Shown here piece after piece: positions 34,428-43,094 of a DNA stretch of 64,000 nt (within the stretch, counting starts at the first letter, position 1; each line of letters starts with the position of its first letter). A program made the position numbers and the translations under genes. The notes under the pieces were generated by a model. The model saw only the letters and a program-made list of their open reading frames with translations. It made no database searches and was not told where the DNA came from. The DNA is from Geobacter sp. DSM 9736. GTDB taxonomy: Bacteria > Desulfobacterota > Desulfuromonadia > Geobacterales > Geobacteraceae. The DNA is taken from positions 2,546,001-2,610,000 of the forward strand of contig NZ_LT896716.1 in assembly GCF_900187405.1 (NCBI RefSeq), read 5' to 3'.

Positions 34428-35639
34428 ATGAACAGTAGATGGCCGGTCCAACTGTTGACGGTGCTGGTTCTAACGGCTTCGCAGGCGTCCGCCCGCAGCC
34501 CCGAAGCCAGGACTACGTCCCTCGGCACGCTCGGAGGAGCCGGAAGCACCGCGGTTGCCATCAACGACAAGGGCACCGTCGCCGGCTTCAGCGATACCGC
34601 GACGCCCAACATCGAACACGCCTTCATCTGGAAAAACGGGAGGATGACGGATCTGGGGGCACTCGGCAAGCATGAAAGCAGCCGGGCCAAGGCCATCAAC
34701 AACAACGACGAGATCGTCGGAGACAGCTTCGTAAAGGGAGCGATCCATGCCTTCCTCTGGAAAAAGGGAAAAATGATCGACCTGGGCACCCTCGGCGGCA
34801 AGAACTCCTTCGCAATCGGCATCAATGACCGGGGAGAGGTCATCGGAAACAGCGAGACCTCCAAAGGGAAGTCTCACGCGTTCCTCTGGAAAGAGGGGAA
34901 AATGATCGACCTGGGCACCCTGGGAGGCGCGTCCAGCACGGCGGTAGCCATAAACGAACAGGGGGAGGTCGCCGGATATTCACAGATCAAAGGTTCCGGG
35001 AAAGCGACCCACGCGTTTATCTGGCGCCGAAACCGGATGACCGACCTGGGCGCCCTCTCCCGCAAGTGGCCGACCTACGCTTCGGACCTCAACGACAAAG
35101 GAGAGGTGATCGGTGACGGCTACGTGTCAGGCAGCAGGATCGATGGCTACATCCTCAAAAACGGTCGCCTCGCCGACCTCGGAAAACCCGCTTCCGAATC
35201 CACCTCACCCCACAGCACCCGGACCCTGAAGATCAACAACCGGGGACAGATCATCGGCGGCCTCACCTATCCCGACGGCACCTCGTGGGGGTTTTTCCGG
35301 GAAAATGGCACCATGACCAGAATCAAGGGGGTTGGAAAGGCGAGCGGAAGCACCCTCTACGACATCAACGGCAAGGGGTGGACCGTCGGATCCAGCAGCA
35401 TTCGTGATGAAGACTCGACCAGGCTGGACAGGGCCTTCCTCTGGTGCAACGGCAACACTATTTCACTTGGAGCCGAACGGGGCGAACTGACCCAGGCCCT
35501 ATCGATCAATGAAGCAGGACAGGTGGTCGGGTGGAGGAAAGAGGGAAAACGTTCGGACAATCTGTGGCAGCGACCTTCAAAAGCGGTTCTGTGGAAACTT
35601 CCCGAAGGGGCATGCGAACAGGAGACTGTCAGGCGGTGA
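34428..35639 (+). CDS. HAF-repeat exported protein (beta-propeller-like)
   Basis: 403 aa with a signal peptide (cut near ASA-RS, residue 24). About seven HAF repeats follow, each with HAFLWKxGKM-x-DLGTLGG ... A-x-x-IN-x-x-G-x-V-x-G, for example at residues 28-60, 66-104, 108-145 and 150-195. Such repeats are found in extracellular bacterial proteins and probably fold as a propeller. No enzymatic motif. Only one base separates it from the S1 gene, yet the two products would sit in different compartments, which is odd. Repeats 3 and 4 are nearly identical at DNA level, a sign of recent internal duplication. Confidence 0.85.
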   Translation: MNSRWPVQLLTVLVLTASQASARSPEARTTSLGTLGGAGSTAVAINDKGTVAGFSDTATPNIEHAFIWKNGRMTDLGALGKHESSRAKAINNNDEIVGDSFVKGAIHAFLWKKGKMIDLGTLGGKNSFAIGINDRGEVIGNSETSKGKSHAFLWKEGKMIDLGTLGGASSTAVAINEQGEVAGYSQIKGSGKATHAFIWRRNRMTDLGALSRKWPTYASDLNDKGEVIGDGYVSGSRIDGYILKNGRLADLGKPASESTSPHSTRTLKINNRGQIIGGLTYPDGTSWGFFRENGTMTRIKGVGKASGSTLYDINGKGWTVGSSSIRDEDSTRLDRAFLWCNGNTISLGAERGELTQALSINEAGQVVGWRKEGKRSDNLWQRPSKAVLWKLPEGACEQETVRR

Positions 35640-35712
35640 AGGAAGACGGGCCGACGCGGGGCCACTGCAGGGGAAGACGCGCGGCGAGCAAATAGAACAG
35701 GGAGCGTAGAGC

Positions 35713-36246
35713 ATGAAATCCGAACGGGTGAGGATGATACTGGCAAGCCTGGCAATGCTGGTCTGGCCGGCGATAATGTGCGGGGCCGCCCATGGCCGGG
35801 AAGAGCGATGGTCCAAGCTCACCGAAGATGCCGAGCTTGTCTTCCACATCGACGAGAAGTCGATCCAGAACACCAGATCCGGCACCACCATCTTCTGGGT
35901 CAAGCTCACCGGCAGGAAAAATGATTTTCTCAGGAACGAATACAAGCTCCCGGAACTGGACTATATCCTTTTCAACTACGAGATAGACTGCAACAAGGGG
36001 ATCTACAAGCCCCGCGGCATCTACTACTATGCGCGGTCCGGAAAACAGCTGGACAAACAGGTACCTCTCTCCACAGACATGACAGATGCAGAGCCTGTCC
36101 CCCCCGAGTCGGTGATGGAGCTCGCACAGAATTATGTCTGCGCCGAGGAACTGTCCCTTCCCGAAGCACAATCCCCCTCCTCTCCCGAACTGGAAGGAGG
36201 CGCACCGGGCCTCTCCCCCGAGACCGCACCGGCTCAGATCCGGTAG
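35713..36246 (+). CDS. Exported protein resembling surface-adhesin E domain proteins
   Basis: 177 aa; N-terminal signal peptide (MILASLAMLVWPAIMCGAAHG). The body has the pattern W-x-x-L-x-x-D-x-x-x-x-x-x-H-I-D-x-x-S-I with TIFWVKLTGRKNDFL and YEIDCNKGIYKPRGIYYYARSGK, seen in short bacterial proteins related to surface-adhesin E / DUF-type repeat proteins. The final 35 residues are Pro/Glu-rich. Function not established. It follows the HAF gene by about 70 bases on the same strand. Confidence 0.6.
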   Translation: MKSERVRMILASLAMLVWPAIMCGAAHGREERWSKLTEDAELVFHIDEKSIQNTRSGTTIFWVKLTGRKNDFLRNEYKLPELDYILFNYEIDCNKGIYKPRGIYYYARSGKQLDKQVPLSTDMTDAEPVPPESVMELAQNYVCAEELSLPEAQSPSSPELEGGAPGLSPETAPAQIR

Positions 36247-36331
36247 AGGATCTTCCCCCGCTGCTCCTTGCAGCCGGGCGGTTCTCTGCTACAGTAAATG
36301 AACTGCCATAACAGCTGGTCCAGGAGGTCCC

Positions 36332-36802
36332 ATGTCTCTGGAAGGTACGAAAGCTCCCGGCTTCACACTCGAAGGGAGCGACGGAAAACGGCACAGCCTT
36401 TCTGATTACGCCGGGAAGACTGTGGTCCTATACTTCTATCCCAAGGACAATACCCCCGGATGCACGAAAGAAGCATGCGCCTTCCGCGACCTCGCTCCGC
36501 GACTTGCCGCGATGGATGTGGTTCTCCTCGGCATCAGCAGGGACAGCCTTGCCTCTCACGACAGGTTCATCCGCGAGTTCAACCTCCCCTTCACGCTCCT
36601 CTCCGATCCCGAAAGCAACGTAATGCAGGCCTATGGCGCCTATGGGGAGAAGATATCGTACGGCAAGAAGAGCATCGGCACCATCAGATCGACGGTAGTC
36701 ATCGGATCCGACGGCACCATCGTCAGACATTGGCCGAAGGTGGCCAAAGCGGAGGAGCATCCGGCCGAAGTAGTCGAATACCTCCAGACCATCCTCTCAT
36801 GA
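36332..36802 (+). CDS. bcp: Bcp/PrxQ-type peroxiredoxin
   Basis: Thiol peroxidase of 156 aa that reduces hydroperoxides. Peroxidatic Cys44 lies in TPGCTKEACAF and the resolving Cys49 is five residues later, the alpha-2 type of PrxQ. Normal length, cytosolic, no signal peptide. AGGAGG precedes the ATG. It is followed after 10 bases by a thioredoxin gene that could supply its electrons; the pair looks like one antioxidant operon and that thioredoxin is probably a selenoprotein. Confidence 0.94.
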   Translation: MSLEGTKAPGFTLEGSDGKRHSLSDYAGKTVVLYFYPKDNTPGCTKEACAFRDLAPRLAAMDVVLLGISRDSLASHDRFIREFNLPFTLLSDPESNVMQAYGAYGEKISYGKKSIGTIRSTVVIGSDGTIVRHWPKVAKAEEHPAEVVEYLQTILS

Positions 36803-36812
36803 CGGAGTAGCA

Positions 36813-37259
36813 ATGGAGAGGGAAAGCTACATAATTCATTGCCCTTCCTGCGGCACCGCCAACAGGGTCCCCGGCACGAGCGAGGGGAAAGCGGGGAAGT
36901 GCGGCAACTGCCACAATGCGCTTCCCCCGCTCCACAGCAGACCGGTCCCCCTCACGGACCGGAGCTTCGACCAGTTCCTCAAGGGGTATCGGGGCCTCGT
37001 GCTCGCGGAGTTCTGGGCCGGCTGGTGACCGCACTGCCGGCATTTTGCACCGGTGGTGCAACAGATAGCGCAGGAACTTGCCGGGAAAGCGGCGGTGGTG
37101 CAGGTTAATACCGAAGAAGCACCCGGCGTCTCGGGTCGGTACGGCATACGGAGTATACCCGCCATGCTGCTTATGCGGGGTGACCAGGTGGTCGATCGCA
37201 AAGGCGGGGCCCTTCCGAAGGAAACGGTGCTGGCCTGGGTTAAGAGCCACCTGCATTAG
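36813..37259 (+). CDS. trxC: TrxC-type thioredoxin, probable selenoprotein (in-frame TGA at codon 72)
   Basis: The frame reads through one TGA at 37026-37028 and then continues in the same frame to a TAG at 37257-37259, giving 148 aa. Residues 8-33 hold a zinc ribbon (Cys10, Cys13, Cys30, Cys33) as in E. coli Trx2. The thioredoxin fold follows: FDQFLKG, VLAEFWAGW-[TGA]-PHCRHFAPVV, VVQVNTEEAPGVSGRYGIRSIPAMLLM with the cis-Pro, and GALPKETVLAWVKSHL. The TGA replaces the first Cys of the C-x-x-C active site, so U-P-H-C, while the resolving Cys75 is kept. A hairpin fit for a bacterial SECIS starts 16 bases after the TGA. Read as selenocysteine. The alternative is a nonsense mutation, less likely given position and hairpin. 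Confidence 0.85.
37026..37061 (+). promoter_or_regulatory. Candidate bacterial SECIS element
   Basis: Directly after the in-frame TGA (37026-37028), bases 37045-37051 and 37055-37061 form a perfect 7-bp stem (TTGCACC/GGTGCAA) with the loop GGT; with one pair opened the loop is CGGTG. Bacterial SelB recognises a hairpin whose apical loop shows a G-U in about this window (16-37 bases after the UGA), and here the loop is 24 bases away. It lies wholly inside the coding region, as expected in bacteria. Confidence 0.7.
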
Positions 37260-37276
37260 AACTCTCTGGAGATACC

Positions 37277-37693
37277 ATGGAAAGAGCCGACCTGCTCGCA
37301 CTCGTCATATATACCGGGATCGGCACGGGGCTCATCGGCTTCCTGCTACTTGCCGCCTGGTGGCTCGGGAGCGGCGCCCGATCCCCCGAGAAGGAAGCAG
37401 CTTACGAATCGGGGATGATCCCCACCGGGAACGCGCGGCTCGCCTACCCCGTCCCATTCTACCTTGTCGCCATCTTCTTCATCGTCTTCGACGTCGAGGC
37501 GGTCTTCATCTTTACGTGGGCGGTCGCGTGGGACGAACTTGGGCTCCCGGGAATGGTGCATATAACCATCTTCATCGTCGTCCTGCTCCTGGGGCTAGTC
37601 TGGCTCTGGATCAAGGGGGGGCTCGACTGGGGACCGACGATCTCGAACAGGCGGAATTCCGAAAAAAGACCTCGACAGGGATATTCAGAATGA
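37277..37693 (+). CDS. nuoA: NADH-quinone oxidoreductase subunit A
   Basis: Membrane subunit of complex I, 138 aa with three helices (10-35, 68-90, 96-115). The family signature YESGMIPTGNARLAYPVPFYLVAIFFIVFDVEAVFIFTWAVAW contains the E/D residues of the quinone-site loop. The last 20 residues (NRRNSEKRPRQGYSE) are charged. It opens the nuo operon, 17 bases after the Sec-thioredoxin stop, with AACTCTCTGGAGATACC before the ATG, so the two units may share a transcript. Confidence 0.95.
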   Translation: MERADLLALVIYTGIGTGLIGFLLLAAWWLGSGARSPEKEAAYESGMIPTGNARLAYPVPFYLVAIFFIVFDVEAVFIFTWAVAWDELGLPGMVHITIFIVVLLLGLVWLWIKGGLDWGPTISNRRNSEKRPRQGYSE

Positions 37694-37748
37694 TCGGGAT
37701 AAAAAAGGGAAAAAACTCCAGATTTTCTTCCGTTCACCCCGTAGTCGC

Positions 37749-37871
37749 AGGTTGTTCAAAAATAGGCAGATCGTCGCACCCGCAGAAAGCCCCACGGAGG
37801 CGTAGCAGCGCTACGTCGCACACGGCGGCTTTCGAGGAGGGCGGCGAGATGGCTGTTTTTCAACAACCTCT
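37749..37871. repeat. MITE-like repeat, copy 1 (between nuoA and nuoBCD)
   Basis: A 123-bp element bounded by imperfect inverted ends AGGTTGTTCAAAAATAG and CTGTTTTTCAACAACCTCT. Inside are CCCACGGAGGCGTAG, CAGCGCTACG and CGGCTTTCGAGGAGGGCGG, giving further internal pairing. A longer copy (184 bp) occurs at 47607-47790 in the same operon. No ORF. It lies only 13 bases before the nuoBCD start, so it probably changes the leader of that gene. Confidence 0.85.
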
Positions 37872-37882
37872 CGGGAGATCAC

Positions 37883-40264
37883 GTGACAGACGCTCCTGAA
37901 CACGCACGCGACAACATCCTTCTCACCCGGCTCGACGACCTTATCAACTGGGGACGCGCCAACTCCCTCTGGCCGATGTTTTTCGGCCTCTCCTGCTGTT
38001 TCGTGGAGATGATGACCTCCTTCACCTCACGCTACGACATCTCCCGATTCGGCGCCGAGGTTTTGCGCGGAACGCCTCGTGAAGCGGACCTTATGGTAAT
38101 TGCCGGGACCGTCTTCAAGAAGATGGCCCCCTCGATCCTGCGGCTCTACGAGCAGATGGCAGAGCCCAAATGGGTGATCTCCATGGGGAGCTGTGCCAAC
38201 TCCGGCGGAATGTTCGATGTCTACAGCGTAGTGCAGGGGGTAGACCAGATCCTTCCGGTGGATGTCTACGTACCCGGCTGCCCGCCGCGCCCCGAAGCGT
38301 TTCTCCAGGGGCTAATCCTTCTCCAGGAAAAGATCAGGACCAGCGAACGCCCGGCAAGGCCGGTCCTCCACATGAAGGGAGGAACTCAGGGAACCACCTC
38401 CCCGGTTCTTGTGGACGGCGTGACCAAATCGCGGGATACACGGGGGCCGGGACTCGAAGGGGCCGCCACTCGCGGCACCGAGATGCAGCACCCGCAGTTC
38501 CGTTTCTCCCGTTCGGACATCATGTGGCGCCCGCCTGCACCGCGCAATCCGTTCCCGGAGTTCGGGCTGGAAGGTGAACTGGAAGCCCGCTTCGGCAATG
38601 AGGTCCGATACGACCCTTCCGCCACCGACATGCCCACCTGGCGCGTGCCGCCGCATCTGGTACCCGACGTGCTCCGTCACCTGAAGGAGAGACCTCGTGC
38701 CCCTTTCCGGCGCCTGGAAGACATGACGGCAGTCGACGAGTCGTGTCGGCGCGAGAAAAGCGACTACAAGGACTTCACCGCCTACTACCACCTCCTTAAC
38801 TTCGAGACCCCCGGCTACATACGGATCAAGACGGAGCTGGAAGGGCGCTACCCGGAACTGCCGACTGTCACCGGCGTCTTCCCCTCCGCCGGTTGGTACG
38901 AGCGGGAAGTCTACGACATGTTCGGCATACGCTTCCCGGGTCACCCGAACCTGCGGCGCATCCTGATGCCCGGGGACTGGGAGGGGCACCCGCTCCGCAA
39001 GGAGCATCCCTTCCGCGCCAACGAAATGCCGCCGTACACACTTGAAGATGCCCGCAGCCACAAGCCGCTGCCCGCCCAGGACTTTTTTGACCGGGTTGAC
39101 GAGGAGAACCTAATACTCAACCTGGGCCCGCAGCACCCGGGCACTCACGGAGTTCTCAGGGTGGTCCTCAAGCTCGAAGGGGAAGAGATCGCCGATGTGG
39201 ACACGGAGATAGGCTACCACCACCGCGCCAAGGAGAAGATGGGAGAGCGCCAGAACTGGCACCAGTACATCCCCTACACGGACAGGGTCGATTACCTCGC
39301 CGGCGTCATCAACAATCTGGCCTACGTAAATTCGGTCGAGAAGCTCTGCGGCATCTCCATCCCCGATCGCGCAATCTACATCCGCGTGATGCTCACCGAG
39401 CTCTTCAGGATCGCCAACCATCTGGTATGGCTTGGGACTTTCGCCGCAGATGTAGGAGCCATGACCCCGGTATTCTACACATTCACCGACCGTGAAAAGA
39501 TCTACGACATAGTGGAAATGATCACCGGCGGCCGGATGCATCCCGCCTGGTTCCGGATCGGCGGCGTGGCAGACGATCTGCCGGAAGGATGGGAAGCGCC
39601 GGTGGCGGAGTTTCTCCGGTGGTTCCCCCCCCGGCTCAGAGAATACGAGGGGCTCCTGAACGACAATCCCATCTTCACCGCGCGCCTCAAGGGGGTCGGT
39701 ACCATCAGCCGCGAAGACGCCATCGAGTGGGGTATTTCGGGACCAAACCTCAGGGCTTGCGGGATGGAGTGGGACCTTCGCAAGAAGATGCCCTACTGCG
39801 GCTATGACCGCTTCGACTTCGACATCGCAGTCGCGGAAGGGGGGGACTGCTACGCCCGGTATCTCGTGCGGATCGAGGAGATGAAGCAGTCGCTCCGCAT
39901 CGTCGAACAGGCCTACCGTGGAATGCCGGGTGGACGCTGGATATCGGAGCAGTACCGCTACACACTGCCCCAGAAGCGGGACACACTTGAGGATATCGAA
40001 TCCCTGATCCATCACTTCATAAACACTACAAGAGGGATGGCTCCGCCAAAGGGAGAGTGTTACGCGCCGATCGAAGGGGCAAAAGGGGAGTATGGCTACT
40101 TCGTAGTTTCCGACGGGATCAACATCCCGTACCGGGTAAGGATCAGGACCCCCGGATTCGCCCACATGCAGGCGCTGCCCCTCATGACCAGAGGATGGCT
40201 CGTGGCGGACCTGCTGGCGGTGCTCGGCTCCATCGACTTTGTTCTGGCCGAGGTGGACAGGTAG
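37883..40264 (+). CDS. nuoBCD: NADH-quinone oxidoreductase, fused subunits B-C-D
   Basis: 793 aa carrying three complex I subunits in one chain. NuoB part (about 1-155) has the N2 iron-sulfur ligands Cys38-Cys39 ([10 protein letters not shown]), Cys104 (MGSCANSGG) and Cys133 (VPGCPPRP). A linker (160-210) leads to the NuoC part (about 210-375; [41 protein letters not shown]). The NuoD part (about 395-793) has [13 protein letters not shown] and the quinone-cavity residues around [19 protein letters not shown]-like [10 protein letters not shown] and the final [27 protein letters not shown]. Fusion of C with D is common; a full BCD fusion is rarer. GAGATC precedes the start. Confidence 0.95.
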   Translation: MTDAPEHARDNILLTRLDDLINWGRANSLWPMFFGLSCCFVEMMTSFTSRYDISRFGAEVLRGTPREADLMVIAGTVFKKMAPSILRLYEQMAEPKWVISMGSCANSGGMFDVYSVVQGVDQILPVDVYVPGCPPRPEAFLQGLILLQEKIRTSERPARPVLHMKGGTQGTTSPVLVDGVTKSRDTRGPGLEGAATRGTEMQHPQFRFSRSDIMWRPPAPRNPFPEFGLEGELEARFGNEVRYDPSATDMPTWRVPPHLVPDVLRHLKERPRAPFRRLEDMTAVDESCRREKSDYKDFTAYYHLLNFETPGYIRIKTELEGRYPELPTVTGVFPSAGWYEREVYDMFGIRFPGHPNLRRILMPGDWEGHPLRKEHPFRANEMPPYTLEDARSHKPLPAQDFFDRVDEENLILNLGPQHPGTHGVLRVVLKLEGEEIADVDTEIGYHHRAKEKMGERQNWHQYIPYTDRVDYLAGVINNLAYVNSVEKLCGISIPDRAIYIRVMLTELFRIANHLVWLGTFAADVGAMTPVFYTFTDREKIYDIVEMITGGRMHPAWFRIGGVADDLPEGWEAPVAEFLRWFPPRLREYEGLLNDNPIFTARLKGVGTISREDAIEWGISGPNLRACGMEWDLRKKMPYCGYDRFDFDIAVAEGGDCYARYLVRIEEMKQSLRIVEQAYRGMPGGRWISEQYRYTLPQKRDTLEDIESLIHHFINTTRGMAPPKGECYAPIEGAKGEYGYFVVSDGINIPYRVRIRTPGFAHMQALPLMTRGWLVADLLAVLGSIDFVLAEVDR

Positions 40265-40310
40265 GGGAAAGCAGGTAAAGGTAAAGGTTGAGGTAAGAAC
40301 CTGAACCCCG

Positions 40311-40790
40311 GTGAGTGAAATGATTCCGAAAGAACTGGAAAAAGAGCTGCAGACACGAGTTGCTTCAGCCATTACACCGCGGGAAGCGGCGGTGGACGTC
40401 ATGAAGGAACTTCAGCGCTACTACGGCTGGCTTACCGACGAGGCGGTCGTCGAGGCCGCGCAGCTGCTCGGGCTCTCCCCCCTCCAGGTGGAAGAGCTGG
40501 CGACCTTCTACGAAATGATCTACCGGAAGCCGGTCGGGAAGAAGGTGATTCATGCCTGTGATTCCATCTCCTGCTGGTCCATGGGTGGGGAAACTCTACT
40601 CGCTCACCTTGCGGCTGCGCTGGGGGTAAGGGAGGGAGGAACCACCGGCGACGGCGCCTTCACGCTCCTCCCTTGCGCCTGCCTCGGAATGTGCGGCGAC
40701 GCTCCCGCCCTGATGATAGGCGAGCGCCTCTACGGCAGGGTAACGCCGGAAGAAGCTGTCCATGTCCTGGAGCGGGAACGGACCGGATAA
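40311..40790 (+). CDS. nuoE: NADH-quinone oxidoreductase subunit E
   Basis: Thioredoxin-fold 2Fe-2S subunit (159 aa). Cluster ligands: HACDSISC (Cys84, Cys89) and LLPCACLGMCG (Cys124, Cys128). The N-terminal helical part (AVVEAAQLLGLSPLQVEELATFYEM) is standard. Start GTG 40311 or ATG 40320; both are in frame and about 20-30 bases after a GAGG. It is separated from nuoF by two unrelated genes and two inverted repeats. Confidence 0.94.
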   Translation: MSEMIPKELEKELQTRVASAITPREAAVDVMKELQRYYGWLTDEAVVEAAQLLGLSPLQVEELATFYEMIYRKPVGKKVIHACDSISCWSMGGETLLAHLAAALGVREGGTTGDGAFTLLPCACLGMCGDAPALMIGERLYGRVTPEEAVHVLERERTG

Positions 40791-40801
40791 ATCCGAAAAA
40801 G

Positions 40802-40937
40802 CACCACAGAGCCACAGAGGACACGGAGAAGTCAAAAGATCGCCGATGAACCGTAAAGTAAGGCGTATCACTGCTTGATTATTCGTCCAACGAGTTTTGG
40901 CTTTCTCTTTCTCTGTGCTCTCTGTGCCTCTGTGGTG
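40802..40937. repeat. Inverted 'cacagag' repeat element, gene-free copy
   Basis: Arms 40802-40828 and 40911-40937 are imperfect inverted repeats of about 27 bp built from CACAGAG units (23 of 27 match). The 82-base centre has no ORF. Similar arms flank 41667-41815 and 43095-43513, the last enclosing a GxxExxY gene. It sits in the leader of the cytochrome c gene. Confidence 0.8.
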
Positions 40938-40967
40938 ACATGGTTTTAATTCCTTAGGAGGAATCGT

Positions 40968-41297
40968 ATGAAAAAGCCCTTGTTTACTCCCTTCTGCATC
41001 CTTGCCGGCTTTGCCCTTTCCGGCGCACCGGCCCTGGCGGCCCCGGACAGCAAAAACGACGGCAAGGCACTGTTCGAGCAGCACTGCCAGGCATGCCATG
41101 CCGGTGGCGGCAACACGATGAACCCGGCAAAGACACTGAAGAAGAAAGAGCTGCAGGCCAACGGCATCAAGACCCGGGATGACATCATCAAGGTTGTCCG
41201 CAATCCGGGTCCGGGAATGACTCCCTTCGATCAGAACACGCTGAGCGATCAGCAAGCCGGAGCTATTGCGGACTACGTCCTGAAGTCGTTCAAGTAG
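40968..41297 (+). CDS. Monoheme class I cytochrome c
   Basis: A 109-aa precursor with signal peptide (cut near ALA-AP) and one heme site CQACH (Cys40, Cys43, His44); the distal ligand is probably the Met of GPGMTPF. The length and the end (LSDQQAGAIADYVLKSFK) match small cytochrome c5/c6-type carriers. Periplasmic electron carrier. AGGAGG precedes the ATG. It interrupts the nuo operon between nuoE and nuoF, in the same direction, so it should be coexpressed with complex I; whether it works with it is unknown. Confidence 0.9.
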   Translation: MKKPLFTPFCILAGFALSGAPALAAPDSKNDGKALFEQHCQACHAGGGNTMNPAKTLKKKELQANGIKTRDDIIKVVRNPGPGMTPFDQNTLSDQQAGAIADYVLKSFK

Positions 41298-41332
41298 CCT
41301 GACATCCGGCTGTTTCTTGGTAATCTTGACCT

Positions 41333-41704
41333 ATGATCGAGATCAAGCGGATTTATGACCCACCGTCACCGTCCGACGGCCTGCGGATCCTTGTCGACCG
41401 TCTCTGGCCCCGCGGCGTCAGGAAGGATGAGGCGCTGGTGGACGAATGGCTGAAGGAACTGGCTCCTTCGGACGAACTGCGGAAGTGGTTCGGCCACGAT
41501 CCTGCAAAGTGGGAGGAGTTCCGCGGCAGGTATCGAAGAGAGCTGGCGGCTCACAGGGAAATCCTCGATCGGTTGAAGCGGGACGCGGAACGGGAAAAGG
41601 TGACCCTCCTCTTTGCGGCGAAGGATGCGGAGCACAATAATGCGGTGGTCCTGAAGGAGTTTTTGAGCTTGCCACAGAGGCACGGAGACGCAGAGGAAAC
41701 CTGA
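41333..41704 (+). CDS. DUF488 family protein
   Basis: A 123-aa cytosolic protein of the DUF488 family, with IKRIYDPPSPSDGLRILVDRLWPRGVRKDEA, ELAPSDELRKWFGHDPAKWEEFRGRY and TLLFAAKDAEHNNAVVLKEFL (given in part). The fold is not enzymatically assigned; members are widespread near stress genes. The last 12 residues (SLPQRHGDAEET) are encoded by the left arm of a 'cacagag' repeat, so the C-terminus was replaced or extended by repeat insertion. Confidence 0.85.
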   Translation: MIEIKRIYDPPSPSDGLRILVDRLWPRGVRKDEALVDEWLKELAPSDELRKWFGHDPAKWEEFRGRYRRELAAHREILDRLKRDAEREKVTLLFAAKDAEHNNAVVLKEFLSLPQRHGDAEET

Positions 41705-41815
41705 AAAAAGGGGAAAAGGCTTTTCACGAGCAGAGAGGTGACTCAGCGGATCGGATTACAGAATCAAGAAGCCTGAAGTAGACATTCTCCGCGTCTCTGT
41801 GCCTCCGTGGCAAGC
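41667..41815. repeat. Inverted 'cacagag' repeat element, copy 2
   Basis: Arms 41667-41697 and 41785-41815 are imperfect inverted repeats of about 31 bp. The left arm encodes the end of the DUF488 protein and the right arm ends 11 bases before the nuoF ATG, so the element has replaced nuoF's usual leader. The middle holds no gene. Confidence 0.8.
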
Positions 41816-41826
41816 ATCAATTGTAC

Positions 41827-43092
41827 ATGGAACTCGTCCTCTTCAAACATAACCGCCCCGGCCGTGCAGTCACCTTCGAAGAATATCGCGCGGAAGGGGG
41901 CTACGCGGCGCTGCAGCGGGCACTTAAAGAGCTTGCACCCGCCGACGTGCAGCAGATCGTCATCGACTCGGGGCTGCGCGGACGGGGGGGCGCCGGGTTT
42001 CCCACCGGGAAGAAGTGGTCCTTCGTTCCCCGGGACCTGCCGGGTCCCCGCTGGCTGATCTGCAACTGCGATGAGATGGAGCCGGGGACCTACAAGGACC
42101 GGGTGCTGCTGGAGCGCAATGCCCACTCCCTGGTGGAGGGGATGCTGCTGGCCTCGTATGCGCTGGGAGTAAGGCACGCATTCATCTTCATCCGCCGCGG
42201 CTACGAGGCGGCGGCGGAAAATCTGAGAGCCGCAGTCAGAGACGCCTCAGCGGCCGGCCTGATGGGCGAGAACATCGCCGGCAGCGGATTCTCCTGCGGG
42301 ATCGACATCCATGTTTCCGCAGGCCGCTACATCTGCGGCGAGGAGACGGCCCTTATGAACGCGCTTGAGGGACGGCGGCCCAATCCGCGGGCAAAACCCC
42401 CGTTCCCCGCCATCAAAGGGCTCTGGGGCGGCCCGACGGTGGTCAACAACGTGGAGACGCTGGCAAATATCCCGTACATCGTCGCCAACGGCCCCGATTG
42501 GTTCAGGGGGCTTGCGAAGGTGCCAGAGGCTGCTGGAATGAAGCTTTTCTGCATCAGCGGCCACGTGCGAAACCCCGTCTGTGTGGAGCTTCCGCTGGGA
42601 GTGACGCTGGGGGAGATCATCGACGGCCCGTGCGGAGGCATGGCGCCGGGGAAGACGTTCAAAGCATGCATACCGGGGGGAGCCTCGACGCCATACCTGA
42701 CGCCGGAGCATTTCGGTCTCCCCCTTGATTTCGACGCCGTGGCAAAAGCGGGTTCGCGACTCGGAACCGGGGGCATCGTAGTATTCGACGAAGGTACCTG
42801 CATGGTGGGAGCGACCCTCAACCTGATCCGCTTCTTCGCCCGGGAGTCGTGCGGCTGGTGCACGCCGTGCCGCGAAGGTCTCCCTTTCGTGCGGGAGATA
42901 CTTACGCGACTGGAAGCAGGAGGAGGGGAAGAGGAGGACCTGGATATCCTGCGGGAGCACGTGAAGTACCTTAACTACTCCTTCTGCGCCCTCGCCCCCG
43001 GAGCAATGGGGCCGGTGGAGGGGCTTCTGCGGCTCTTCGAAGACGAGGTGCGGGAGCATATCAGAAAGAGACGTTGCCCTTACCGAAACTAA
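41827..43092 (+). CDS. nuoF: NADH-quinone oxidoreductase subunit F
   Basis: NADH- and FMN-binding subunit, 421 aa. Signatures: GLRGRGGAGFPTGKKWSF (NADH/FMN), CNCDEMEPGTYKDR, AYICGEE-like RYICGEETALMNALEG and the 4Fe-4S ligands ESCGWCTPCREG plus a later Cys (YSFCALA). ATG 41827 is chosen; a TTG two codons upstream is possible. I see no good ribosome site because the repeat arm ends just before the start, so translation may be weak or depend on the repeat. Confidence 0.94.
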   Translation: MELVLFKHNRPGRAVTFEEYRAEGGYAALQRALKELAPADVQQIVIDSGLRGRGGAGFPTGKKWSFVPRDLPGPRWLICNCDEMEPGTYKDRVLLERNAHSLVEGMLLASYALGVRHAFIFIRRGYEAAAENLRAAVRDASAAGLMGENIAGSGFSCGIDIHVSAGRYICGEETALMNALEGRRPNPRAKPPFPAIKGLWGGPTVVNNVETLANIPYIVANGPDWFRGLAKVPEAAGMKLFCISGHVRNPVCVELPLGVTLGEIIDGPCGGMAPGKTFKACIPGGASTPYLTPEHFGLPLDFDAVAKAGSRLGTGGIVVFDEGTCMVGATLNLIRFFARESCGWCTPCREGLPFVREILTRLEAGGGEEEDLDILREHVKYLNYSFCALAPGAMGPVEGLLRLFEDEVREHIRKRRCPYRN

Positions 43093-43094
43093 TT

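Noticed and set aside
36813-37028. A stand-alone 71-aa zinc-ribbon protein ending at the TGA
   Set aside because: It would end in the middle of a thioredoxin fold, and the continuation downstream is in the same frame and highly TrxC-like.
39110-40402. 430-codon open frame antisense to nuoBCD and nuoE
   Set aside because: It is a shadow of the high-GC complex I genes; no ribosome site and no family pattern.
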